This document shows positions 25,304-34,625 of a DNA stretch of 64,000 nucleotides, in pieces (the stretch's first letter is position 1; the number at the start of each line of letters is the position of its first letter). The notes below the pieces were generated by a model. The model worked only from the letters and a program-made list of their open reading frames with translations, was not told where the DNA came from and ran no database searches. Source of the DNA: Nocardia thailandica NBRC 100428 (GTDB lineage: Bacteria; Actinomycetota; Actinomycetes; Mycobacteriales; Mycobacteriaceae); NCBI RefSeq assembly GCF_000308795.1, contig NZ_BAGK01000212.1:1-64000 (forward strand), given 5' to 3'. The translations under genes were made by a program, and so were the position numbers.

Positions 25304-26317
25304 ATGCCCCGTCCGACCAGCGGAAAGACCGTCCTGCGCCCGCGCGAGCGCACGCCGGCGCGGGCGCTGTTCCGCCGGATCGTGCTGATCAACGGCGCGG
25401 TGTTCACGCTCGGCACGCTGGTTCTCGCGCTGTCTCCCGCGACGGTGTCGGCGCGCGTGCGCCTGACCGAGATCCCGGTGCTGCTGATCGGGCTGGCGGT
25501 CATGCTGACCGCGAACGCCCTGCTGCTGCGGTCGAGCCTGGCGCCGCTGGACGGGCTGACCGACTCGCTGCGCCGGGTCGATCCGCTCGCGCGCAACGGC
25601 AGGCTCAGCGCGCCGCCCTCCGGCGACCTGGCCACCGTCATCGCCGCGTTCAACGGGATGGTCGACCGGCTGGAGCGCGAGCGCAGCGCCGCGAGCGCCT
25701 CCGCCCTCGCCGCGCAGGAGGGCGAGCGGCAGCGGATCGCGCGGGAACTGCACGACGAGATCGGGCAGAGCCTGACGGTGGTACTGCTCTCGCTCAAGCA
25801 GGTCGCCGACAACGCCGAACCCGCGACCGCGGACCGGGTGCGGGCCGTGCAGGAGACCGTGCGCGGCTGCCTGGACGAGGTCCGCGGGATCGCGCGGCGG
25901 CTGCGGCCGGGTGTGCTCGAGGACCTGGGTCTGGCCAGCGCGCTGGCGGCGCTGTGCGGCGAATTCGCCGACAGCACCGGCATCGAGGTGGCGCGCGGCA
26001 TCGACCGGCCCGCCGCGCCGCTGCCCGCCGACGTCGAGCTGGTCTGCTACCGGGTCGCCCAGGAGGGCCTGACCAACGTCGCCCGCCACGCGGACGCCTC
26101 CGACGTGCGGCTCGGCCTGCGCGACCACGGCGACCGCATCGAACTGTCCGTCAGCGACGACGGCCGCGGCGGCGTGCGGGCCGCCGGGGCCGGGATCCGC
26201 GGGATGCGCGAACGCGCCCTGCTGGTCGACGCCACGCTGACCGTGACCTCACCGCCCGGCGGCGGCACCACGGTGCTGCTGTCGGTGCCCTGTCCCGATC
26301 GAGGGGGAGCGCTGTGA
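25304..26317 (+). CDS. Sensor histidine kinase, NarL/DesK-type (HisKA_3)
   Basis: A 337-aa kinase with two transmembrane segments (about 25-45 and 56-75) and almost no extracytoplasmic loop, so the signal is probably sensed in the membrane. A HAMP-like linker (about 76-128) leads to the HisKA_3 box ERQRIARELHDEIGQSL, with phospho-acceptor H150, and then the ATPase (YRVAQEGLTNVARHADA; SDDGRGG; GIRGMRERA). The ATG at 25304 gives the compact form; in-frame ATGs at 25238 and 25268 would add up to 22 residues. The stop overlaps the response-regulator GTG by 4 nt, so the two are coupled. Confidence 0.92.
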   Translation: MPRPTSGKTVLRPRERTPARALFRRIVLINGAVFTLGTLVLALSPATVSARVRLTEIPVLLIGLAVMLTANALLLRSSLAPLDGLTDSLRRVDPLARNGRLSAPPSGDLATVIAAFNGMVDRLERERSAASASALAAQEGERQRIARELHDEIGQSLTVVLLSLKQVADNAEPATADRVRAVQETVRGCLDEVRGIARRLRPGVLEDLGLASALAALCGEFADSTGIEVARGIDRPAAPLPADVELVCYRVAQEGLTNVARHADASDVRLGLRDHGDRIELSVSDDGRGGVRAAGAGIRGMRERALLVDATLTVTSPPGGGTTVLLSVPCPDRGGAL

Positions 26318-26964
26318 CACCCGCCCGGATCCTGCTCGCCGACGACCACGCGCTGGTCCGCTCCGGCCTGCGCCTGATCATCGACGCCGAACCGGACCTG
26401 CGGGTCGTGGCCGAGGCGGGCAACGGGTACGAGGCCGTGCAGCGCATGGCCGACACCCCCGTCGACCTGGCCATCCTCGACATCGCCATGCCCCGGATGA
26501 CCGGCATCCAGGCCGCGCGCGAGATCCGGCGCAACGACCCGCACGCGCGCATGCTGATGCTGTCGATGTACGACAACGAGCAGTACTTCTTCGAGGCGCT
26601 GCGCGCGGGCGCGTCGGGCTATGTGCTCAAGTCGGTGGCCGACCGGGACCTGCTCGAGGCCTGCCGCGCCACGCTGCGCGGGGAGCCGTTCCTGTATCCC
26701 GGGGCGGTGACCGCGCTGGTCCGCGACTGGCTGGGGCGGATCCGCCAGGGGCAGGAGCCGCCGGAGAGCCTGCTCACGCCGAGGGAGGAGGAGGTGCTCA
26801 AGCTGATCGCGGAGGGCAACTCCGCCAGGGAGATCGCCGCCGAGCTGGTCATCAGCGTCAAGACGGTCGACCGGCACCGGGCCAACATCCTGCAGAAACT
26901 GGGGCTGCGGGACCGGCTGGCGCTGACGCGCTACGCGATCAGGGCCGGCCTGCTCGAACCGTGA
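26314..26964 (+). CDS. Response regulator, NarL/FixJ family
   Basis: A 216-aa transcription factor. The receiver domain has the acidic pair ADDH (D10-D11), phospho-acceptor D56 in AILDIAMPRM and the switch lysine in SGYVLKSVAD. The C-terminal LuxR-type helix-turn-helix reads LTPREEEVLKLIAEGNSARE, then VKTVDRHRANILQKLGL. GAGGGGGA precedes the GTG, which overlaps the kinase stop (GTGA). It is likely to control its own operon and/or the divergent permease operon through the 25214-25258 repeat. Confidence 0.93.
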   Translation: MTPARILLADDHALVRSGLRLIIDAEPDLRVVAEAGNGYEAVQRMADTPVDLAILDIAMPRMTGIQAAREIRRNDPHARMLMLSMYDNEQYFFEALRAGASGYVLKSVADRDLLEACRATLRGEPFLYPGAVTALVRDWLGRIRQGQEPPESLLTPREEEVLKLIAEGNSAREIAAELVISVKTVDRHRANILQKLGLRDRLALTRYAIRAGLLEP

Positions 26965-26967
26965 GGG

Positions 26968-27195
26968 TCAGTGGGCGCGCCGGGCGATGTTGATCGGCCG
27001 CAGCCGGCCGGGGCTCTCGGTGCCCGCCGAGAACGCCCAGTGCCCGCCGTGCCAGTCCGGGTACTCCGCCTGCCATCGGGCCACCAGCCGCGCGTCCTCG
27101 AGCGCGGCGACCGGCCCCGCGGAGCCGGTGTACTGCAACCGCTCGTAGCGGTGCCTGGTGACGGTGTCGACGCTGACGACCGTGATGGGGGACAT
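26968..27195 (-). CDS. Small hypothetical protein (75 aa)
   Basis: A 75-aa soluble protein starting MSPITVVSVDTVTRHRYERL and ending INIARRAH. There are no recognisable motifs beyond a Trp/Gly-rich middle (YPDWHGGHWAFS). AGGAGG lies about 10 nt upstream of the ATG, which supports translation. It is convergent with the response regulator at a 3-nt gap and divergent from the MmcQ/YjbR gene. I do not recognise the family. Confidence 0.6.
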   Translation of the reverse strand: MSPITVVSVDTVTRHRYERLQYTGSAGPVAALEDARLVARWQAEYPDWHGGHWAFSAGTESPGRLRPINIARRAH

Positions 27196-27328
27196 GGATT
27201 CGAGACCTCCTGCCGGAGCGGGGTGACCGCTCGGTTGAGAGTATGCCGCCGTCCCGGCTACCGCGCGGCGAGTTTTGAAAATGCAGTACTTCTAATTTTT
27301 CCGTCAGCGGGCCGGGCATGCTGGAAGC

Positions 27329-27661
27329 ATGAGCTTTTCCGGCGACCATGTCCGCGCCTTCGCGCTGTCCCTGCCCGGCACCACCGAGCAATTCGCCTGG
27401 GGCATGCCGATCTTCCGGGTCGCGGGCAAACTGTTCCTCACCCTCCCGGAGTCGGAGACCTCGATGGCCGTGCGCTGCCCCGTCCTCGACCGCGACGAAC
27501 TCGTCCGCGCCGAACCGCACAAGTTCTGGATCGCCCCGCACGAAGCCGCCAACGCGTGGGTCCGCGTCCACCTGCCCGCGCTCGACGACACCGACGAACT
27601 CGAGGCCATCGTCCGCGACTCCTGGACCCAGGCCGCCCCGCGAGAGCTGCTGCCGGAGTGA
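27329..27661 (+). CDS. MmcQ/YjbR family protein
   Basis: A 110-aa protein with the MmcQ/YjbR (CyaY-like) fold signature: ALSLPGTTEQFAWGMPIFRVAGKLF near the start, then KFWIAPHEA and VRVHLP. Family members are often annotated as DNA-binding, but their role is not established. The upstream 60 nt are unusually AT-rich for this genome (27272-27303), a likely promoter. It stands alone. Confidence 0.82.
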   Translation: MSFSGDHVRAFALSLPGTTEQFAWGMPIFRVAGKLFLTLPESETSMAVRCPVLDRDELVRAEPHKFWIAPHEAANAWVRVHLPALDDTDELEAIVRDSWTQAAPRELLPE

Positions 27662-27701
27662 GCGGCCCGTCCGTTCCCGGCGCCCCCGCGGTGCCGGTCC
27701 G

Positions 27702-28733
27702 TCACCGTTGCAGGGCCGCGCGCATGCCCGGCCAGGCGTTGCGGAGGTCCTCGGCCCAGTAGCCCCAGGAATGGGTGCCCGAGGGGCGGAAGTCGAAGGT
27801 GGCCGGGATGCCGAGTTCCGTGAGGCGATCGCGGAGCTGGCGGGTGCACACGGCGGCGACGCCGTCGAGGCCGCCGCCGACGACCATCTGGTCGGCCAGG
27901 GTGTAGAGATCGTCGTCGATGCCGGGGCCGTCGAGGGTGTCCAGCGGGCCGGGCAGCCCGTTGCCGGTGGAGACGTAGATGCTCACGCCGCGCAGGCGTT
28001 CGGCGTGCAGGTAGGCGTCGTTGTCGGCCCACGCGGGCGCGTCGGGCGGGCCCCACATGTTGGCGGCGTCGCCGTGGCGGACCGAGACCACCGTGTGCAC
28101 CATCGCCCGGCCCGCCGGGTCCGAGGTGCGCACGCAGCCGCTGAAGGCCCCGATCGCGCGGTAGCGGGCGGGGTCGGCGGCCGCCAGGCGGAACACCGCG
28201 GGACCGGCCATGGAAGGCCCGGCCAGGCCCGCGATCCCGGTGCCGTGGAAGGCCGCATCGATCACCGGCGCCAGTTCGGCGGTGAGGAACGTCGACCACC
28301 GGTTGCGCCCGAGGACGGGGTCGTCGGCCCGCCAGTCGGCGAAGAACGAGCCCTGTCCGCCGATCGGCATCACCACGGTGACCTGTTCGTCCCGGAACAG
28401 CGCGGCGGCATCGGTCCGGGTGAACCAGTTGTTGCCCGCGCGCCAGTCGCCCGCGTCGGGCAGGCCGCCGTCGACCCCGTTGAGCAGGTACAGCACGGGC
28501 GCGGGCGCGTCCGGGTCGGCGGCGGGCAGCACGGCCGCCGGCACGGTCCGGTCCATCGCCGCGGAGTACACCGTGAGTTCGACGAGCCCGTCCGCGCCGC
28601 GCTCGGCCGAGACCACGTGCGAGCCGTCGGGCGCGGTCGTCGCCCGCGGCCCGCCGGGCTCGGCCCACGCGATCGGCGCGGCCACCACGAGCGCCACCGC
28701 CAGCAGCGCCGTCCACGACCGGCGAACAGTCAT
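27702..28733 (-). CDS. Secreted antigen-85-like esterase
   Basis: A 343-aa alpha/beta-hydrolase with a Sec signal peptide (1 to about 24, cleaved after AWA). The nucleophile elbow is GPSMAG with S174. The fold matches the mycolyltransferase (antigen 85) branch: PVLYLLNGVDGG, QGSFFADW and the C-terminal GTHSWGYWAEDL with the catalytic His. Antigen 85 proteins transfer mycolates to trehalose and arabinogalactan; this one may be a mycolyltransferase or a simple esterase. GAGGTAGG precedes the ATG. It is monocistronic and divergent from the SMI1/KNR4 gene. Confidence 0.88.
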   Translation of the reverse strand: MTVRRSWTALLAVALVVAAPIAWAEPGGPRATTAPDGSHVVSAERGADGLVELTVYSAAMDRTVPAAVLPAADPDAPAPVLYLLNGVDGGLPDAGDWRAGNNWFTRTDAAALFRDEQVTVVMPIGGQGSFFADWRADDPVLGRNRWSTFLTAELAPVIDAAFHGTGIAGLAGPSMAGPAVFRLAAADPARYRAIGAFSGCVRTSDPAGRAMVHTVVSVRHGDAANMWGPPDAPAWADNDAYLHAERLRGVSIYVSTGNGLPGPLDTLDGPGIDDDLYTLADQMVVGGGLDGVAAVCTRQLRDRLTELGIPATFDFRPSGTHSWGYWAEDLRNAWPGMRAALQR

Positions 28734-28920
28734 GACCTACCTCGACGTCCTCGAACCGCTGGGAGTCAACAGCCTGGCGCATCGGCGCGCCGCCGGGACG
28801 GTTTCGGCCGGGATCGGGACGTGTCCCAGCGAAACGGCCCCGGTTTCGGGATCCACCACATCCCGCGCGCCGCCGGAATCGGTGGGTGTCGAAAACCCTT
28901 GTCGCGGATAGGATCTGGTT

Positions 28921-29514
28921 GTGCATCCGGCTATCGCAAGACTGGACCACCTGCTCGCCGCACAACGGCCGACTCTCCACGCGACCCTGTCCCCGCCCGC
29001 CACGGCGGCGGAACTGGACGCGATCGAAACGCGCTTCGGGCTCACCCTGCCCCCGCTCCTGCGCGAGTTGCTGGCCTGGCGCAACGGTCAGGATCCCGAA
29101 TACGAACAGTGCCTGGTGGAGTATTGGGCCCTCATGTCGACCACGATGATCACCGCCGCGCTGGCCGACATGCTCTGGCTCGTCGAGAACGACGACTTCG
29201 GCAACCTGTGGGGCCCGGACTGGGTCCCGTTCCTGCAGAACATCTACGGCGACTATGTCTGCGTCGACCTGCGTGGCGGATTCGGCGGCGTGCCGGGCCA
29301 GATCGTGGAGTTCAAGCACGAGGACGACCAGCGTCACGTCACCTATCCCTCGCTGGAGGCGTGGCTCGAGACGGTGGTCGACGCGCTGGAGGCGGGCATC
29401 CTCGTCTACGAACCCAGCCAGGTACCGAGCTGGGAGCCTGCCGATTTCGCGGTGTACGAGTCCTTCATCGCCGCGCGGAATCCCGGCTATCCGACCTCGC
29501 ACTACGTCTGGTGA
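28921..29514 (+). CDS. SMI1/KNR4 family protein
   Basis: A 197-aa protein of the SMI1/KNR4 (SUKH) superfamily: the opening helix with ATAAELDAIETRFGLTLPP and LRELLAWRNGQDP, then LWGPDWVPFLQNIYGDYVCV and PSLEAWLETVV. SUKH proteins include immunity proteins of contact-dependent toxins, but many are free-standing. No toxin is adjacent. AGGA lies 7 nt before the GTG at 28921. Confidence 0.8.
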   Translation: MHPAIARLDHLLAAQRPTLHATLSPPATAAELDAIETRFGLTLPPLLRELLAWRNGQDPEYEQCLVEYWALMSTTMITAALADMLWLVENDDFGNLWGPDWVPFLQNIYGDYVCVDLRGGFGGVPGQIVEFKHEDDQRHVTYPSLEAWLETVVDALEAGILVYEPSQVPSWEPADFAVYESFIAARNPGYPTSHYVW

Positions 29515-29593
29515 CCGCCCGCCCGTTTCCTGCGGTAACCGTGTTACCGTGGGTCGCGGCGATGCGGGTGAGGAGTGGGTAGGGGGTTCTGGA

Positions 29594-30820
29594 GTGGCGT
29601 GGACGATGCTCGAGGACGAGCGGGAGGCCGAGCGCAGGCCCCTCGCCCTCGGTGGCAGACCGATGTCGCAGCCGCTGCGGGACGTGCGCGCCCTTGCCCA
29701 GCGGCTGGCCGCCCGGCTGGACGATCGGGTGTTCCCCTGCGGCGACGGGCCGCACGCCGGCGTCGTCGCCCTGGCCCGCTACTGTCTCGAACTCGCCGTC
29801 GCCGCGCTGGACGGCGGCGAGATCCCGCCCCGCATGCCCCGGGTCGAACAGGCCGCGGCGGGGTGGGCGCGCGAGGGCGTCTCGATCGAGATCGTCCAGC
29901 GCGCCGTCCACACCGGGTTCCGGATGATCCTCGATCTGGTCGGCGCCACCGAGGCGCGCGGGCCCGAGGATCAGCGCGATCTGATGGACGGCGTGCGGCT
30001 GATCCTGGCGGTTCTCGACACCGTGAGCACCGCGGTCGCCACCGGTTACGTGCGGGAGCTGAGCACCCGCCCGGAGGCGGCGAACGCCGTCGTGCGGCCG
30101 CTGGTGTCGGCGCTGCTCGGCGGGTACGCCACCAACAGCCTGGCCAGGGAGTGCGGTGTCGCGCTGGCGGCCGACTACGCCGTGCTGGCCGTCCACGTCG
30201 CGCCGCCGGAGCTCGACCGCCCCGGCTACGACGCCGATACTCTCGCGGCGGGCACCGTCCACCGGTTGCGTTCGGCGCTGACCGCCCATCTCGGCCGGGC
30301 GCCGCTGGCGGCGCTGAGCGAGCGCGGCGGCACCGTGCTGCTCCCGGACGGCGAGCGGGTCGACGCCGTCTCCGACGATCTCGCCGTCGCGGCGCAGACT
30401 CCGGTCACCACCGCGGTGGTGCGCGCCGGGCGCGACGCGATTCCCGAGGCGGTCGAGCAGGCGCACCGGCTGCTCGACGCGGCGGTCGCGCTCGGCCTGC
30501 ACGGCGGGCCGCACCGCTTCGACGAGATGGCGCTCGAGTACCAGATCACCCGTCCCGGGCCCGCGCTGGACCGGCTGGCCGCCATCCTGGGCCCGATCGC
30601 GGAGTTCCCCGATCTCATGGACACCCTGCGCGTGCACCTCTCGCACGACCTGACCCGGCGTACCACCGCCCGCAGGCTCCAGGTGCACACCAACACCGTC
30701 GACTACCGGCTGCGGCGGATCGCGCAGCTCACGGGGTTCGATCCCACCGCGAGCGCGGGCGCCTGGACGTTGCGCTCGGCGCTGATCGCGCACACCGCCA
30801 CCGGCCCGCGGCTCGGCTGA
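29594..30820 (+). CDS. PucR-family transcriptional regulator (first of two)
   Basis: A 408-aa regulator with the three parts of the CdaR/PucR family: an N-terminal RsbRD-like helical domain (WAREGVSIEIVQRAVHTGF), a GGDEF-like middle domain and a C-terminal PucR helix-turn-helix (RLQVHTNTVDYRLRRIAQLT). The family responds to small metabolites, such as purine catabolites or sugars. GTG 29594 is favoured by AGGGGG 7 nt upstream; ATG 29606 is the alternative. It has a paralogue at 49482-50669. No obvious target gene is adjacent. Confidence 0.88.
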   Translation: MAWTMLEDEREAERRPLALGGRPMSQPLRDVRALAQRLAARLDDRVFPCGDGPHAGVVALARYCLELAVAALDGGEIPPRMPRVEQAAAGWAREGVSIEIVQRAVHTGFRMILDLVGATEARGPEDQRDLMDGVRLILAVLDTVSTAVATGYVRELSTRPEAANAVVRPLVSALLGGYATNSLARECGVALAADYAVLAVHVAPPELDRPGYDADTLAAGTVHRLRSALTAHLGRAPLAALSERGGTVLLPDGERVDAVSDDLAVAAQTPVTTAVVRAGRDAIPEAVEQAHRLLDAAVALGLHGGPHRFDEMALEYQITRPGPALDRLAAILGPIAEFPDLMDTLRVHLSHDLTRRTTARRLQVHTNTVDYRLRRIAQLTGFDPTASAGAWTLRSALIAHTATGPRLG

Positions 30821-30901
30821 GCGGGCCCTCCGGCGGACGCGCGGGGCGGCGCCGAGATCGGGCAGCCGTGGCGGGACCCGGTGTCCGAGCGGGTGATCGC
30901 G

Positions 30902-31270
30902 CTACCCGACGCTCCGGCGCAGGCCGCCCCGCGCGGGCGGCACCGGGTTCCCGGCAGGCGGTAGCGGTTCGTCGTCGCGAGCCCAGCGCCTGCCGCGCAG
31001 GGCCGCGCGCTCCTGGGCGGTCATCCCGCCCCAGATGCCGTGCGGTTCCTCGGCGTCGAGGGCGTAGTCCCGGCAGGCGTCGAGCACCGGGCAGCCGAGG
31101 CAGATCTGTTTGGCGTCGAGGACCTGGATGTGGATGCTGTCGAGCCGGTCGTCGTGACCGGGGAAGAAGGTGTCGGAATCCATGTCGCGGCAGCGGGCCC
31201 GCAGCTGCCAGTCCCAGGAGTCGGCCATGGGCGGGGGCAGGATCGGTGTGTGCCGGGAACGAAAGACCAT
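30902..31270 (-). CDS. WhiB-family iron-sulfur regulator
   Basis: A 122-aa WhiB protein. The four cluster-ligand cysteines are C27, C57, C60 and C66 (CX29CX2CX5C), and the GIWGGMTAQER beta-turn and a basic C-terminus follow. The stretch WDWQLRARCRDMDSDTFF is closest to WhiB3-type proteins, which link redox state to lipid metabolism. That subtype call is tentative. The ATG at 31270 is used; a weaker internal ATG lies at 31228. It is 40 nt downstream of the lytic transglycosylase on the same strand and may be partly cotranscribed with it. Confidence 0.93.
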   Translation of the reverse strand: MVFRSRHTPILPPPMADSWDWQLRARCRDMDSDTFFPGHDDRLDSIHIQVLDAKQICLGCPVLDACRDYALDAEEPHGIWGGMTAQERAALRGRRWARDDEPLPPAGNPVPPARGGLRRSVG

Positions 31271-31310
31271 GGGACTGCGGCTCTCTGTGTGATGGCGGGG
31301 CACGGCGGAC

Positions 31311-32384
31311 TCACCCCTGCGGCATGGGCAGCGGCACGACCACCCCGAAGGGCAACGTGACACTCGGCTGCTCGGCGGGGGTGCTCGGGGACCGCGGCTC
31401 CGGGTCGGCCTGCGGGGTCTCCTCGGCCGGGCCCTCGCACAGCAGCCCGCAGTAGACCGGTCCGACCACGGGCAGCGACACCAGCACGGTGGGCGCGGGG
31501 GTGGCCGCGGGGGCGTCGGCCGCCATCTCCTCGAGCGGCAGCGGCCGCGCGTCCTGCGCCGGGCCGGAGACCAGGACCGTGGTGCCCGGCGTCGGCACCG
31601 GCGCCGAGCCGCTCACCTCCGGAATCGGCTGTGGCAGGACGGGTCCCGGCGTCGCGGTGCCGGTCCGGTAGGTCTCCGACCAGCGCAGGACGTCGGCGGC
31701 GTAGGAGCCGGAGTAGTTGTAGCGCAGCACCGCCCGCTGCTGGGCGGCGAGGTCGCGCAGGTCCGCGCCATCGGCGCACAGGTAGCGGGCGGCGGCCAGC
31801 GTGGCGTCGAAGACGTTGTGCGGGTCGGCGACCCCGTCGTCGTTGCCGTCGGCGGCGTAGCGGCTCCAGGTGCTCGGCAGGAACTGCATGGGTCCCAGCG
31901 CCCGCACGTAGCCGCCCGCGGCGTCGGGGATGATCTCGTTGCCGGGCAGGGTGCCGTCGAGCGCCGGTCCGTAGATCGGGCGCAGCGTGGTGCCCGCGTC
32001 GTCGACCGATCCGCCGAACGCGTGCCCGGACTCGATCCGCCCGATGCCCGCGAGCAGGTTCCAGCCGACGTGGCAGTCGGGCCGGGTGGTGGCCATGGTC
32101 AGTTCGGCGTTGCGGTAGGCCGCCAGCACGATCTGGGGGATGCCCGCGACGCCACCGCCGGTGGCGGTGCCGTCCGGCAGATCCGGGATGGTCTCGCGCA
32201 CCGGGGCAATGGCATTGAGTGTGCGGGGTGCGCCCACCTGGACCGGCAGCAGGCCGACGGCGGTGGACAGCTGTTCCTCGGCGAGCGGCGCCGGCGTGAG
32301 CCGGTCCGCCGGGGCCGCCTGGGACCCGGTGACCAGCAGGCCCGCGGCCAGGACGGCCACGGCGGTGATCGGTGCAGTACGCAT
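31311..32384 (-). CDS. Secreted lytic murein transglycosylase, MltB-like
   Basis: A 357-aa secreted protein with signal peptide 1 to about 23. The catalytic domain (about 80-240) has GIGRIESGHAFGG with catalytic E118 and the substrate-groove motif RALGPMQFLPSTWSRY, both typical of MltB-type lytic transglycosylases. About 115 residues of Pro/Ala-rich C-terminal extension follow, with a CGLLC pair that may form a disulfide. It cleaves peptidoglycan to 1,6-anhydro products. GGAGAG is 5 nt before the ATG at 32384. The upstream region to 32625 holds no gene. Confidence 0.9.
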   Translation of the reverse strand: MRTAPITAVAVLAAGLLVTGSQAAPADRLTPAPLAEEQLSTAVGLLPVQVGAPRTLNAIAPVRETIPDLPDGTATGGGVAGIPQIVLAAYRNAELTMATTRPDCHVGWNLLAGIGRIESGHAFGGSVDDAGTTLRPIYGPALDGTLPGNEIIPDAAGGYVRALGPMQFLPSTWSRYAADGNDDGVADPHNVFDATLAAARYLCADGADLRDLAAQQRAVLRYNYSGSYAADVLRWSETYRTGTATPGPVLPQPIPEVSGSAPVPTPGTTVLVSGPAQDARPLPLEEMAADAPAATPAPTVLVSLPVVGPVYCGLLCEGPAEETPQADPEPRSPSTPAEQPSVTLPFGVVVPLPMPQG

Positions 32385-32581
32385 GGAACTCTCCGACAGT
32401 CGCGAATCGACAAACACGCGGACGTCGAGCGCGGCGAACCGGCCGCGTCGATGCGCCCACCATTATGTTACTGAAGATTCTCGCCAAGTGGCACGCTTTC
32501 GGCCGTAGATAACGCCTGTAGAGCGAATTCCAGCGCGACATATGTTTCCAGCGCTTCGGAGCAATTCGCGCGAAACGCCGC

Positions 32582-32613
32582 GGGCCCGGCTCGCCGTGGG
32601 GAGCGCCGGGCCC
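32582..32613. terminator. Hairpin after the mce operon
   Basis: GGGCCCGGC (32582-32590) pairs with GCCGGGCCC (32605-32613) around a 14-nt loop. It begins 12 nt beyond the stop of the TetR gene that ends the mce operon. Confidence 0.6.
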
Positions 32614-32625
32614 ATTCGCGGGTGG

Positions 32626-33849
32626 TCAGCGGGCCTGCGGGCGACCGATCATGGTGGTCTCCAGCAGCTGGGCGACGGTCTGCTGCGGGCAGAAGGCGTC
32701 GGAGAAGGCGCGACCGAGATCGACGACCAGGCTGAAACCCGCGTGCACCAGGATCCGGGCCGCGCCGGCGGAGAACTCCGTCCTGGCCGCGACCACCAGC
32801 TTCGCCCACTCGGCGACGATGAGATGTTGCAGATGCCGCAGCGTCACCTGGTCCGGGGCGTCGACGTGGCCGAGTTCGGCGTAGTAGACGAAGGTCAGCG
32901 CCCGTTCGTTGAAGGAACCCGCGACGTAGAGGTCGATGAGGGTGCCCAGCGCGGCGGCCGGGCTCGGGGTCGCGGCCGTCGCGGCGGGAATCGCCGCCGA
33001 CATGCGGTCGGCCACCCGGCGGAACGCGGCGGTGAGCAGATCGCTCTTGCTGCGGTAGTACCGATACACCGCCGACGCGGCCGAGAGTTCCGCGGCGCCC
33101 GCGATGTCCTCCATGCTGACGTTCGGGTACCCGCGCTGGTGGAACAGTTCGATGGCCTCGCGCAGCAGCACCTCGTGCTTGAACGTCTGCGGCAGCACAC
33201 CCTCCCCGGGTGCCTGGACCGTGCGGTCGGGCGACAGGTCACCGCGGATCAGCGCCCACGCCGCCGAACGCAGCAGCTGGGCCAGCGATTTCGCGGGCAG
33301 GTGCGCGTGATGGTCGCCGATGGAGGAGATCACCGAGAAGACCGCCACCGCCCGGACCGCGCGGTCGTGGCCGTGCAGGTCCGGGCGGACCTCGCCGATC
33401 AGCCGCCGCAGCGCGGCGATCGCGGTGGCGAACTCGGTGTCGAAGGCCTCACGGTCCGCGGGCTCGAGATAGCGCCGCTCCCACCGGGTCAGCGCGACGA
33501 GCGGGCGATTCGCGATCGTCTCGGTCACGATGGCGGTCACGACGTGGTCGAGGCGTCGGTCCGGGGGCCAGCCCGCCGCCTCGTCCGGCAGCACGACCGC
33601 GCCGCCGGCCAGGCTCGCCAGCCGGAACAGTTCCTCCTTGAACAGCGCGTACTTGCTGGGGAAATGCCGGTAGAGCGCGGCGGAACTGAGATCGAGCCTG
33701 CGCGCGATGTCGTCCATGCTCACGCCGTGATAGCCGTGCGCGCCGAAGGCCGCCGCGGCCTCCGCGGCGATCTGGGCGCGCCGGTTCTTCGGCCGGCGCC
33801 GCACCGGCCGGTGCGGCGCCGCGTGCGAGGTCGCCCGGTCGGGGATCAC
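32626..33849 (-). CDS. Double-domain TetR regulator, Mce3R-like
   Basis: A 407-aa protein with two complete TetR-type helix-turn-helix domains, at about 24-71 (VSMDDIARRLDLSSAALYRH) and about 226-274 (VSMEDIAGAAELSAASAVYR). This duplicated layout and the length match Mce3R of Mycobacterium tuberculosis (about 406 aa), a repressor of an mce operon and of lipid genes. Its GTG overlaps the stop of the Mce-associated protein gene by 4 nt (GTGA), so it is the last gene of the mce operon. The likely role is autoregulated control of the operon, perhaps in response to a lipid or steroid; the ligand is unknown. Confidence 0.9.
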   Translation of the reverse strand: MIPDRATSHAAPHRPVRRRPKNRRAQIAAEAAAAFGAHGYHGVSMDDIARRLDLSSAALYRHFPSKYALFKEELFRLASLAGGAVVLPDEAAGWPPDRRLDHVVTAIVTETIANRPLVALTRWERRYLEPADREAFDTEFATAIAALRRLIGEVRPDLHGHDRAVRAVAVFSVISSIGDHHAHLPAKSLAQLLRSAAWALIRGDLSPDRTVQAPGEGVLPQTFKHEVLLREAIELFHQRGYPNVSMEDIAGAAELSAASAVYRYYRSKSDLLTAAFRRVADRMSAAIPAATAATPSPAAALGTLIDLYVAGSFNERALTFVYYAELGHVDAPDQVTLRHLQHLIVAEWAKLVVAARTEFSAGAARILVHAGFSLVVDLGRAFSDAFCPQQTVAQLLETTMIGRPQAR

Positions 33850-34625
33850 TGCGGTGTCGTCTGTGCCAGCGGCGAATTCAGCTTCTCCACCAACCATCGG
33901 TCCCCGCTCTTGCGTAGCCACAGCACCATCGACAGCTGACCCGCGGCGGGCTTGTGCTGGGTGCCGAGGCTCGACACGCTCTGGCCGACCACCACGATGG
34001 CCTCGGCGGACTCGGTGTCTCCCTCGCGGATGGCGCACTGGACGTCGGTGACCTTGGTGGTCACCTCGCCCTGCTCGAGCACCTGCCTCAATTCGGTGCT
34101 GGTCGACTCGAACTGCTTGCGCCAGTCCCCGGTCGCGCCGTCGAGCACCGCCTTGAAGTACTTGTCGAGGTTCTTGCTGTCGTAGTCGGCCAGCACCGGC
34201 GCGTACCCACAGGCGGCCTCGCGTGCCTCCTCGTGCGCGGCGATCAGCCCGCGGTGCTCGCGGTCCTGCAGGAACAGGGCGACGCAGCCCGCGCTGGTCG
34301 CGGCGAGGGCCACCGCGACGGCCGCGCCGGCCGCCACCTTGGTCCGGCGGCCGAACGCGAACCGGGGGAGACGCCGCCCGGCCGAGGCCGGGTCGCCGGC
34401 CGGGTCCGCCACCGGGACATCGCTGGTGTCGGGGTCCGCGGACGCGGGTGCCTCCTTGTCCAGCGCGACGCTCACCTCGGGCGCGGCGTCCGTCTCGGCC
34501 GGGTCGGCGGCCGCCCCGGAACCGGCGGTCCCCGCCCCGGGCGCCGCGTCCGTTTCCGGTGTCGCGGCGTTCTTCTCGCCGGGGTCCGGTGTCGTGTCGT
34601 TGTCGCTCATGGGGTCGTCTTTCAT
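33846..34625 (-). CDS. Mce-associated membrane protein
   Basis: A 259-aa protein. The first 80 residues are Asp/Ala/Pro-rich and disordered. A single transmembrane helix follows at about 97-118, then an extracytoplasmic domain (YFKAVLDGATGDWRKQFEST; GEVTTKVTDVQCAIREGDTE). This is the usual pattern of Mce-associated (Mam/Mas) proteins, which are thought to stabilise Mce complexes. The ATG at 34625 overlaps the MceF stop (ATGA) and is preferred because nearly all junctions in this operon overlap; ATG 34610 would remove five residues. Confidence 0.87.
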   Translation of the reverse strand: MKDDPMSDNDTTPDPGEKNAATPETDAAPGAGTAGSGAAADPAETDAAPEVSVALDKEAPASADPDTSDVPVADPAGDPASAGRRLPRFAFGRRTKVAAGAAVAVALAATSAGCVALFLQDREHRGLIAAHEEAREAACGYAPVLADYDSKNLDKYFKAVLDGATGDWRKQFESTSTELRQVLEQGEVTTKVTDVQCAIREGDTESAEAIVVVGQSVSSLGTQHKPAAGQLSMVLWLRKSGDRWLVEKLNSPLAQTTPQ